DNA of 64,000 bases. Source: Eutreptiella sp. 'Long Island Sound 2002'. Lineage: Eukaryota; Euglenozoa; Euglenophyceae; Eutreptiales; Eutreptiaceae. The notes under the pieces are model-generated. The model worked only from the letters and a program-made list of their open reading frames with translations, was not told the DNA's origin and searched no databases. Made by a program: the position numbers and the translations under genes. Where the stretch lies: positions 42,531,119-42,595,118 of the forward strand of contig OZ038389.1 of assembly GCA_964036045.1 (NCBI GenBank). The letters are read 5' to 3'. Positions 21,676 to 30,052 of this stretch are shown here, in pieces. Within the stretch, counting starts at the first letter, position 1; each line of letters starts with the position of its first letter.

Positions 21676-21793
21676 CATTCTAACACTTGGATTTGTGCCT
21701 GTGTGAACTCCTGTTTGCCCATCTTTTTCTGGGCGGATAGTAGTTCACAATTGCTCTCCGGTTGTCCTTCTGCAACTGTGCGAATCTTTGTGT
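21676..21793 (+). repeat. split direct repeats B1 and A2, adjacent
   Basis: B1 (21676-21708, CATTCTAACACTTGGATTTG...) matches B2 at 22698-22730. A2 (21709-21793) matches A1 at 17079-17162. The two touch with no spacer, which is the diagnostic junction of split-direct-repeat elements, thought to reflect a circular intermediate. Confidence 0.8.
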
Positions 21794-22697
21794 CCCACCC
21801 ACCCACCCACCCCATCGTTTGTTGTTGGGATGTGTCTTGCCGTGTAGTGGTTTTCTTCCTCATGCCTCTCCTTGTTTCCTTGCCATCTTTCCGCCCTCTA
21901 ACCCCAATGGCACCTCAATGCGGGCGTGCGGGGTGCTCGGATCGCTAGCGGGAGGGCATGGGGCAGATGGAGGCCCAAGTCCGGCAAAGTCATACGGTAC
22001 TGGCTGTGGGAGGTGATAGCCAGCCTTGGCAATGCCCCCTGCAGTATGGCGCGGATTATGGAGTGAGCGGGATGTTCGTGCTGTTGACGCTACGACCTGG
22101 ATTGCTGAACCTCACTGACTAGGTGATGGGGGTATTCGAGCAGTATGTTGCAAAGGGTATGCGGCCCTTCGCGTGCCTGGGCAAGACACCACAAGAGCTG
22201 GCTGTCAGCCTAGCAGCTCTGGGTGTCAGCCCAGCGGCTCTGCGTGAGACGCTACGGGGGTTGTATGGGCGGGAGGCCTCGGTTGTGTGGCGGTCTGCCC
22301 GTTTTCTCTGGGTGCATTCGGGGTCCGTGTGGGCGGTGCAGAGTTTGGTGGTGGCACTCGGGGATTGGGATTGTGCGCCTATGTCGTTGAGGCACGGTGG
22401 GCTTTGGGTACCAGCTGTGTGGTGGGAGCGACGGGCCGATCGGCTCTTGCTGCTCTCAGGTTGGCTAGCACGGGCCTAGGTGCGGGATGCGGGGCACCGG
22501 GTGGGGATGGCGTGGGACAGCAGGGTTTTGTGTTCGCAGGTTGGCACACGGCAAGTGGGGTCCATTTGTGGAGCCGCCCAAGAGATTCTTTGTAGAGTGC
22601 CTAATGTGCAAAAGGCCTAGTTTTTGGTTTGTCCGCCGATAGGGGCCGTGGGGCGGTGGGAAGCTCTGTGGGCAGGGACGCAATGTTGGCCGAAGGC

Positions 22698-22730
22698 GAT
22701 TCTGACACTTAGATTTGTGCTTGTGTGAAC
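22698..22730 (+). repeat. split direct repeat B2
   Basis: GATTCTGACACTTAGATTTG and following bases match B1 (21676-21708) with 4 differences over 33 bp. It marks the right end of the element. Confidence 0.75.
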
Positions 22731-23538
22731 AAGAACGTGGCTTGCCACCATGGCTTCTTTTGAGCGGGGGGGGGGGGGGGTTGAATGGGGGGAGGGGGCG
22801 GGTTGGCCCAGCCCCCCCTCCCCTTGTCTTTGCGCACCAAGATTGTATTGCGGCGGCTTTTTTCCCTTTTCATGGAGGGTTTTTGTTATAAAAGCGGAAG
22901 AATCCTTGGAGCAGTGCACAACCCTTGCCCCAACCTTGCGCCACATGTCGCTAAGACGCACAGCATAGAAGGGTAAAAAATGGATAGAAAATCCTACTCA
23001 TATTGTTTAGTGTTTTTCAACATAACACCCATGTATGCTCACCAAATCCGACTCATGTCGCAGGGTGGATTTCAAAAATTGCAAGCAACATAGCATGGAA
23101 AATTTCTTCCCTCAGCGTCCCTCAGCATCTTGGCCTTGGCCGGAAAGTCCCCAAGATATTGCCACCGATATTGGTTGCGTTTTTTGGGTGGCTCTTGCGA
23201 CCAAAACGTCTGAGCATTTTCCAAGGCCATTTTGACAACTTCCCCGGGACATCGCTACCGATATTGGTTGCGTTGTTCGAGCAACTTTCGCGACCAAAAC
23301 TTCCGAGCATTTTTTCAGGCCGTTTTCAGAACATCCAAGCGGGTATCCAACATCCTTGCGCACCAGAGGAGATGCCATTGTACCTAGGCACTGCAAAGAC
23401 ACATGCAAAAGAAAGGCAAGAATAACCTTTCTTGTTAACTTGAAATGTGAACATTGTACTCTCCTTCGATTAGGGTACGTATTGGACATGCATCACTAGA
23501 CATGGCGTGCACCTCCACAACCTCCTTTCCACTATGTA
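22731..23538. repeat. dispersed repeat with internal ~100-bp tandem units
   Basis: No gene. Units at about 23143-23220 and 23240-23312 share ATCGCTACCGATATTGGTTG, then GCGACCAAAACTTCCGAGCA. A third copy lies at 32703-32777. The surrounding AAAATTGCAAGCAACAT sequence is also shared with 32610-32640, so the two loci are copies of one dispersed element of roughly 300-500 bp. Confidence 0.6.
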
Positions 23539-23563
23539 CTTAGGCGGCCCTATATGCACGTAG
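23539..23563 (+). repeat. left terminal inverted repeat (25 bp)
   Basis: Begins CTTAGGCGGCCCTATATGCA. It matches the complement of 30028-30052 at 23 of 25 positions. Weaker similarity may continue outward (CATGGCGTGCA against CATGGGGTGCA). Confidence 0.65.
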
Positions 23564-24218
23564 CAAAATTGCCACAGTTCCCAAATGGGTACCACCCCAA
23601 AACGGGGGCTGAAAAACCACTTTGAAAAATTGCACAATTGTGCTTTGCAGAGAACACCCCCAAAAACGTGTGAATTGTCCAAAATGAGTGTGTGTAGGGG
23701 GTACAACATGTGCCAGTCAAAAGTCATGTATCCCCTTCAAATTTGGGCACTGCAGTGTCCATCCAAAGAAAAATCCAATTCTTCCAAATCATCCGCTGCT
23801 GCATTTCAAACCATGCCGTAAAATGCAACCTAAAAAATGAAGCAAGGAGGACGACAGGCAAACACATGCAAAAGTCTGGTTTGCTTTTTGTTACCGCGTC
23901 TGCTGACCCAGTCACTGTGATTGTATGCGAAGCGTCAAGAATGATGCACCACCAGTGGTGCCGACCAACAACGGAGGCGCCGCCAGTGCAGGCAATCCAA
24001 TAATAAATGACAACAACAATGCCTGCAAAAGAAATGGCCCAGCAGGGGTAAAAAAAGGGCGAGTCGCTGAGTTTGGGCACTGCAGCGCCCAAAATTACCA
24101 AAACATGAAAAAAGGCACCAGTCTCACACCTGCATAGAACAGGACGCGCGACAGTGTGCAAATCGAGGCGAAAAAACTAATGACATGGTCACAGGCAGTG
24201 CCAACCGCACAACGCAGT

Positions 24219-26493
24219 CTACTTCTTCTTTGGTGGAGCCTTCTTACCCTTGGCCTGACCTACTTTGGCGTGAAACATATTGAGGGGGGTACTGTCCTTG
24301 GCCTTTTTGGCTGGCCTTTTGGGGGGATCATCAACCTCATCCCCACTGTCGTCGGAGGACGGCTTCTTCTTGCTGGGGGTGCTCCTCTTCTTGCTGTCAC
24401 CACCAACCATCACGATCTCGTCATCCTCCTCTTCCTCCACATCGTCCCCCCCCTCCTCATCTTCCCCTTCCCTAGGCCGCTGCACCACAACTGGCATACA
24501 GTCCCTAATCCTTGGCATCCAAGCGTCCCAGTTAACCAAGTAGACACAGTCCATCTCCTGCACATACGCCGCTAGCTGTTCACAGAACTCGTTAAACAAA
24601 CCCTGGCGCCCAGTGAAGCAAGCTGCCAGACAGGGGGACTCAGGAAGGCAGGACAGGAGCTGTGCTGGCAATACAGCCGATGCTGTCAAAAGCAGGAGCC
24701 AGACTTCATCCTCGGACTGTCTGTCGCGTCGGGGAACAATACCAAGCACACGCAGGAGCCAACCAGCCGCTGCCAGACCAATGGTGCTGCCGTATGCACC
24801 CTGATCGCAAATGAAAATATTCGGGACCTTCACCCTAAACTTGTCGGGGACACAGAAGCAAGTAGTCCTCTCCTCGAACCGATAGGTCGGGTGACCGACT
24901 GCCTGATCAAAAAAAGAGGTCATAATATACTGCCAGCCTCCACACTCCTCACAGTCGCGCAATTGATTAACCAGGAACTTAACATTGGCCGCCATTCCAC
25001 CAATAGCCACAGGTACCAACTTCGCAGCAACCTTCAGCACCAGGGGATGGATATCGTCCATTTGTTCCTTCGTACACTCAATGAAGACCTGTTGTCAAAA
25101 GCACATTTCATTACAGATGGGCACTGCAGTGCCTAAAGTGACCAGCAATGCGAAATCGATCCGTTTCTTATGCCTAATGGTTGCATACCGCTTTGTACTC
25201 CCTCAATGCAATCGTATACGGGATGGCCTTGCCAGGAACCAACGCAATTGCCTCTGCCCGAGCTCCGGTTGCTTCAGTCCCATCCTGCGGCTTGTTGAGC
25301 CAGATAGTTGTTGATTTCTCCCCATCAGTCGTTGTCACTGCAGTTTCCTTGACAGGCCTCGCCAGCGCAATCCTCAGGTCAGCCCATTCCTCATCCTGCC
25401 ACAGCGGTGCTTTCTGGATAGTGTCCCAGCTTGGTAAGGGATTTTCGGCACTCCAGGTCCATTTCCCCAGTGACAATTTGGCGGCCCTCGGCGACTTTGC
25501 AAGCAGTTTGCGGACTCTTTGCACGTTCACTGTTAGAACAGGAGACCACTGGTACCACTGGGATCGAAACAGCCTTACGTCGTGGGTTCCGGGGGGGGGG
25601 GGGGGGTCAACAGCGATCGCGCCAGACCCAGCCGCCCCATAAACATACGTCGAGAAGGATGGATGAGCGTGTTGTCCGGGTGAAGGTACAGCATCTCCCA
25701 CAGGCGGTCCCGCTTCAACAGTCTGGCCTTGGCATGTAGTCCTGCGATCTTGGCTCCATCTCCAGCCATGTACAGCAGTATTTCATCCATCTGGTCGCCA
25801 TGTAGTCCCGTCAACGGCCGCAGAGTGTATGGGTTGAGCACTGCAGTGCAAAAATTAGGGTCGCATCGAATTTGGGCACTGCAGTTCCCATCAACACCAA
25901 AAGACGACGAAAACAGGTGCTCAGAGGACATAATACCTTCACCGGCAGTCTTCTCAAAGGTGTCAATAAACTCAGCCACGCGGCCACCAGATATCTGCAG
26001 TAATGAGACCAGCGGTCTCCAATTTTTCCAGATTGAGTCCTGGCAGGGATACAGTGTTGGACAGGCCACAGGTACGCAAAGGACTGACAACGGTGGTCTC
26101 ATCGTGCATCTCTCATACCACAGATGTTTTCTCGCCCAGCCGGCCACACTTCCGCAGAGCCACCAGCAGCATCTCTTTCGCTTTGCCCTTCTGCACTTCG
26201 GTCCAAATTCGAGCGGCCACTTGTCCCATACTCAGCTTGCTCAATGAGTGTTGTACCGCATTGTGATCGCCTCCAATAATCTCTCTGATGTCAACAGGAC
26301 AGTCGTGTCTGATCTCCTCGCAGTAGACGTGTTGTAACCAGTCCGGCAGTGCCCGTGACTTCTCACAGTATTCTCGGTGAAGTCTTTGGAGTGCCGTCAG
26401 GATATGAGCCCCGCCTAAGCAGTAGGGAATTTCAGCTGATAGAAAAATGCACCACAGGGAGATGGTAGATGGGGGATATCGGCGAGATGGGCA
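24219..26493 (-). CDS. gene B of the 23.5-30 kb unit, spliced hypothetical protein
   Basis: Minus-strand exons 26493-26119, 26039-25898, 25840-25189 and 25088-24219. Introns are 26040-26118 (GTATGAG...GCCAG), 25841-25897 (57 nt) and 25089-25188 (exactly 100 nt, GTATGC...ACAACAG); the 79- and 100-nt introns join in phase 0. Recognisable stretches are GGDHNAVQHSLSKLSMGQVA, LHGDQMDEILLYMAGDGAKI and EECGGWQYIMTSFFDQAVGH. The C-terminus is acidic (EEEEDD) then strongly basic (KRPAKKAKD ... KKAPPKKK), suggesting a nuclear, nucleic-acid-bound protein. The frame changes at a G16 run (25591-25606), probably a sequencing error. I do not know the family. Position inside the inverted repeats suggests an accessory transposition protein. 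It ends in TAG. Confidence 0.6.
25089..25188 (-). other. 100-nt intron of gene B carrying a palindrome
   Basis: Donor GCG/GTATGCAACC and acceptor TTTGACAACAG/GTC; the flanking codons read EYKA then VFIEC in phase 0. The palindrome copy at 25119-25134 lies in the 3' half of the intron, here without being the splice acceptor itself. Confidence 0.65.
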
Positions 26494-26559
26494 CTGCAGT
26501 GCCCAAATGACCAGACTGTGTGAAAATTACGACGCGTGTGTGACAGGATGGTAGTGTAC
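26494..26559 (-). other. 66-nt intron ending inside a palindrome
   Basis: Donor ACGAAG/GTACAC and acceptor GGGCACTGCAG/TGCCC, so the intron ends at the central CAG of the perfect palindrome 26489-26504. The downstream exon is then open for 125 codons. The upstream reading frame (26560-26884) still contains a stop before this donor, so the 5' structure of gene B is unresolved. Confidence 0.45.
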
Positions 26560-26884
26560 CTTCGTTTCGCCATATGAGAATGTTTGAGATAGGCCGGCAG
26601 GGTGGATTTGTCCTCAGGCTTGCGATCCGCGATAGTACTCAGTCCTCGTCCCTCTCTCTGGTCTGCCCACGCGTGAGGTCGGTGTCAAACTTTATCTTGG
26701 TCAGCTGTATCTTGACCAGCTCCTTTTTTATCCACGTTGTCCGGAATGTTTCCGTTGCCCGGTCTGTCCCCGTCCGCTTCACTGGAGCCTGCCCCGACTG
26801 CGCTCGTGTCTTCTCTGCTGTGTGAACGGCTTGCGATGCGGTCTGCTGCTCATCCCCTTCCGGCAGTTCGGTATCCGAAGGCAT
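26560..26884 (-). CDS. probable 5' exon region of gene B
   Basis: A minus-strand frame begins with Met at 26884 (MPSDTELPEGDEQQTASQAV) and runs as a hydrophilic, charged segment to RERDED and TGA at 26639-26641. A second frame then runs open to the donor at 26560. How the two join is unclear: a small undetected intron or a frameshift. It reads outward into gene B with the correct spacing, so it is probably its N-terminus. Confidence 0.35.
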
Positions 26885-27180
26885 AGCTTAGCAAAGGGGC
26901 TAACAAAGGGTCACACGACACACTACAAAAGGCCACAGGGCTGCAAATTGTTGATTTACAGGCTTCTAATGTTGATGACTACTGGCAGCGCTCGACGAGT
27001 GAACACACATGGCAGAAATAGCATCACAGTCGGATGCACCTGGTAAAAATCGAGGGTCAAACTCATTCAGCTCCGAAAGGACAGCCACGGGGGCGTCGGA
27101 ATCATCACTGTGAACAGACACTGCTTCTGGAGGGGGGGGGTCCGGGTCCCATCCATCATCACCCACAAAATCAGCAGCCC

Positions 27181-29280
27181 TCAGGTCTGGATCTCCGGCT
27201 GCCCCACCAGCAAGGGGGGGGGGGGGTCCTCATCACTGTCACTGTCGCCATCAGCATTGGGGGGGGCGGGTATCCGGGCGGGGTCCCTTTGCGCAAAAGC
27301 GCGTGCTGGCCGGCGTCGCTTGTACCGGTCTGGTGTATTACATGCGCGTAACATGTCCTGTGCCTGTGCTACTGTTGTGTCCATATCACCTGGAGGACGC
27401 TGTGGCACGTGTCTACCCAGCTCTGTCATCACATCAGCATCAACTTTAACAGGTTTAACAAGTGTCTGCAATGTCTTGGCACATAGATCTCGGTAATGCT
27501 CTGCAGTGAGCACCGTATCTAGTGCGCAAAGAAAATCCATCTTGGCAGGATCCCACCTGTCTTGCACGATACTCGACTTCTGACTGGACCAGACCAGGGG
27601 GGGTATAACACCAACATCGAATCGCGCCATCAATCTGGTGAAACGACGATCAACCAGTTGTGGCAGTCCCTTGGAAACATTAACGTACTGCAGGTCCTTT
27701 GGGGTCTGGTCTGCAACGGGAGTGAGTATAAACAGGTCATGCACCTGTTGCAACGTACAGTTCCCAGGGTGTTGTGCCATTAAGTGCACAACACGGCTTA
27801 ACAGGGCCTCACACGGTTCCTCGCTATGTGCCAACCCAGGTAAGCGGGCAAACCACTGGGACCACAACAGCCTAGCAACAACAATGGTGCGCACATATTC
27901 AACCTTGTCCTCATAACCTAGGGTGAGCCTCAGAAGGACGTGTAGACAACGGCTCAACAATGGCCCTGCAGCGTGCTGCTCTCCCTGTGCAGACCAATGA
28001 CAATCCCTCACTTGCGACCCAATAATAAACAAGGCTGGAATGTAACCATACAGCAGTGTTACCAACCCTTGCACCTGTGTAAGAAGTGTGCTGTGATTAG
28101 CGTTACCCGGTCGGTGCAAACCCCTTAGAGTCTGTAACTTCTGTTCCAAAGGTTGGCGCCACTTATGGGCCAAGTGCAAGAGCACCAGAATCATACGCTC
28201 CATGTAGATGAGTTTCGGAAAGTTGGGCACTGCAGTGCCCAAATTGAGTGAACCATAGGAAAAATAGGTAAATAAAGGGAAGAATCTTCTGTAGCACAAT
28301 GTTACACAATATTTATATGGGTGCCATGTGCCGTACACTACCGGGGTACGTGTAATGAACAGGGGCACGTTGTACCGAGCATAGCTGATGCTGTAAACGA
28401 GCTTAAGGACACGGTAGTGAATATTTTCGTCGACCAACAATGGAAGACGGTGCTGTGTGTGCTGCTGCACCTCCTGGAGCCCGTGAATAATAGAGACAAG
28501 GTCGGGGGTAGCGGACACAGTTAGGTCTGTGAGAAAAAAGGGGGTCCAAGCTGGGCTGGTAACATTATCCCGTCGTATGTCCAAGGGACAACGAACATGT
28601 TGAAGGCGGATGGGGTCCTCCATCAACGCTTGCAAGCCATCAATGAAGTTTTTATGGCTCTGCACCAACAAGTCTGCAGTGTACCCAATCCTCTGCCGCA
28701 AGACCGAGAGGCTAGGAAAAGACGGCATGATGTCGACGGGTCGTTTCAAGAGTATGATAGCACCAGCTGTACAATTAAGGGACCGGTTCTCATTACCAGG
28801 CACAGGCCGGAAGTTACGTCTATAAAAATTATCAAACCATAGAACAGCGGGTTTACCTTCCAAGGTCTGCCAAAGACTGGTGCACGCAGTTGCTCCTTGA
28901 ACTGCAAAGGAGGGTACATGGTAAGAACATTGACCCATGTGAGCCAAACACCTACGTTGCACACGACTCTTGGGTTGAACACCTACAGCCCTCTTGGCAC
29001 GTGGACGACACCTCTTGTGTAGAACAGACCATATATTAAAAATCTCTTGCTCAGCAACACGGAACCATTGGTCCGGCAGACAATTAACGGTCCGCCTGTC
29101 CCTTTGTTGGATGTATTCACCAACAGACTGCCTACTTCTCCACTCCAACCGGAGATCTAACACCCACGTACAAAACGCATCGGCACCCTTATCCACACCC
29201 ACAGCCTCAGATAGATCCTCCTTTGAAGCATATACCTTCGAACTAAGGAACTGCCGGAAGGGAGCCGCATCCATGGACAT
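27181..29280 (-). CDS. gene A of the 23.5-30 kb unit, candidate novel transposase
   Basis: The open frame extends up to 29451, but the segment before 29281 is hydrophobic and low in coding character. The Met at 29278-29280 (MSMDAAPFRQFLSSK) is therefore the likelier start, giving about 699 residues. Blocks: basic region (HKRCRPRAKR, about 89-98), AVLWFDNFYRRNF (Asp150), LLVDENIHYRVL (Asp284) and VVYGTWHPYKYCVTLCYRRF (about 314-333). The C-terminus is acidic and Pro-rich (DGDSDSDEDPPPP). Two Asp-bearing strand-like blocks plus a later Glu-rich region are compatible with an RNase H-fold DDE/D transposase, but this is inference. I cannot place it in a named superfamily. The palindrome at 28225-28240 lies in frame as LGTAVPN. 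Confidence 0.6.
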   Translation of the reverse strand: MSMDAAPFRQFLSSKVYASKEDLSEAVGVDKGADAFCTWVLDLRLEWRSRQSVGEYIQQRDRRTVNCLPDQWFRVAEQEIFNIWSVLHKRCRPRAKRAVGVQPKSRVQRRCLAHMGQCSYHVPSFAVQGATACTSLWQTLEGKPAVLWFDNFYRRNFRPVPGNENRSLNCTAGAIILLKRPVDIMPSFPSLSVLRQRIGYTADLLVQSHKNFIDGLQALMEDPIRLQHVRCPLDIRRDNVTSPAWTPFFLTDLTVSATPDLVSIIHGLQEVQQHTQHRLPLLVDENIHYRVLKLVYSISYARYNVPLFITRTPVVYGTWHPYKYCVTLCYRRFFPLFTYFSYGSLNLGTAVPNFPKLIYMERMILVLLHLAHKWRQPLEQKLQTLRGLHRPGNANHSTLLTQVQGLVTLLYGYIPALFIIGSQVRDCHWSAQGEQHAAGPLLSRCLHVLLRLTLGYEDKVEYVRTIVVARLLWSQWFARLPGLAHSEEPCEALLSRVVHLMAQHPGNCTLQQVHDLFILTPVADQTPKDLQYVNVSKGLPQLVDRRFTRLMARFDVGVIPPLVWSSQKSSIVQDRWDPAKMDFLCALDTVLTAEHYRDLCAKTLQTLVKPVKVDADVMTELGRHVPQRPPGDMDTTVAQAQDMLRACNTPDRYKRRRPARAFAQRDPARIPAPPNADGDSDSDEDPPPPLLVGQPEIQT

Positions 29281-30027
29281 AAGTCCTGTTCGAAGGCAGC
29301 AAAGGTAAGGAGACAAAGAAAACAGAGACACTATCACAAAACAAACCTGATGCGGCATAGACCAAAAGCAGCTAGCGAAGATCCAAACAATGTATCTCCC
29401 AATGGACGTGGAACGTTCCAAAGCCTGGGTACACTCCAAGGTGGCAGTCAAACAACCGGCAATATATTTCCAATGAGCAAAGGATGAGTACCAACGTCCA
29501 ATGATTCATACGTCCTTTGTCAGGTGTTACGCAATGGGAACCAATAGGAGTGAAATACAGAGTTTTAAATTTTTTGGACACTGCAGTGCCCAAAAGTACT
29601 GGAAGTCCATTTTCAAGTGCACATTTGGACAGGAATGGAAGTGATTGGGCAAGGTACATTGTACGTGGCCTTCCGAGTATAACACCGCGGTGCGATGACC
29701 CATGGATAACGGGTATGCCGAGTTTTGATGCATGCTGCTGCAGTATGACATCACCTGTGGAGATGACTACAGAGGTGTACTGGAGAACCCACTGAAAAAA
29801 GCCATTTCAAATTTTTGGGCACTGCAGTGCCCAAAAATCTTAAATGATACATTTTTCAGCCTGGAATAGGGGGTGTATACGTACACCTCTGGAAGCAACA
29901 AAAGGCAAGGTTGTTGTATCCCACGATGAAAATCCACGTGGGGTTGGCCGAAAAAATGATATGCTTTTTTGGGGGGCAAAAAACGGATGTTGAAATCGCC
30001 CTGAATCGTGCCTTTTGGCAACGAAGT

Positions 30028-30052
30028 CTACGTGCGTAAAGGGCCGCCTAAG
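30028..30052 (-). repeat. right terminal inverted repeat (25 bp)
   Basis: The minus strand begins CTTAGGCGGCCCTTTACGCA, matching the left copy at 23 of 25 positions. Confidence 0.65.

Larger units (their letters stand above)
17079..22730 (+). mobile_element. decayed DIRS-type retroelement with split direct repeats
   Basis: A repeat A copy (17079-17162) is found again at 21709-21793. A repeat B copy (21676-21708) is found again at 22698-22730. The order A1 ... B1-A2 ... B2, with B1 and A2 touching, is the split-direct-repeat plan known from PAT, Ngaro and Volvox kangaroo elements. Between them the plus strand carries a gag-like segment, then a DIRS-like reverse transcriptase and an RNase H ending in HWVPAELHPVDPPSK. 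The coding sequence is broken by stops and frameshifts, so this is a dead copy. I could not recognise the expected tyrosine recombinase; the A2-B2 interval (21794-22697) is where it might have been. Confidence 0.72.
23745..29832. repeat. nine copies of palindrome GGGCACTGCAGTGCCC
   Basis: Copies at 23745-23760, 24075-24090, 25119-25134, 25836-25851, 25874-25889, 26489-26504, 28225-28240, 29576-29591 and 29817-29832. Three are perfect 16-mers (26489, 28225, 29817); the rest differ at 1-3 outer bases while CACTGCAG is always kept. Flanks are usually TTT on the left and AAA on the right. Spacing runs from 38 bp to about 1.7 kb. One copy is wholly inside a 100-nt intron, two end at inferred 3' splice sites, one lies in the open frame of gene A, and one lies near each end of the unit. 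Confidence 0.92.
23539..30052 (-). mobile_element. 6.5-kb DNA-transposon-like unit with two genes and nine palindromes
   Basis: A 25-bp inverted repeat (23 of 25 matching) bounds the unit: 23539-23563 on the plus strand and 30028-30052 on the minus strand, both beginning CTTAGGCGGCCCT. A 16-bp palindrome lies 182 bp inside the left repeat and 196 bp inside the right repeat. Two large minus-strand genes lie between: gene A (27181-29280) and gene B (24219-26493, spliced). The palindrome occurs nine times inside the unit and nowhere else in the window. I do not recognise the family. A cut-and-paste transposon is inferred from the inverted repeats, the two-gene cargo and the RNase H-fold-like blocks in gene A. 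I could not define a target-site duplication, so the true ends may lie slightly further out. Confidence 0.55.

Noticed and set aside
17079-21793. Ordinary LTR retrotransposon
   Set aside because: Only about 84 bp is repeated, a second repeat pair is interleaved (B1-A2 adjacent), and the RT and RNase H endings are DIRS-like.
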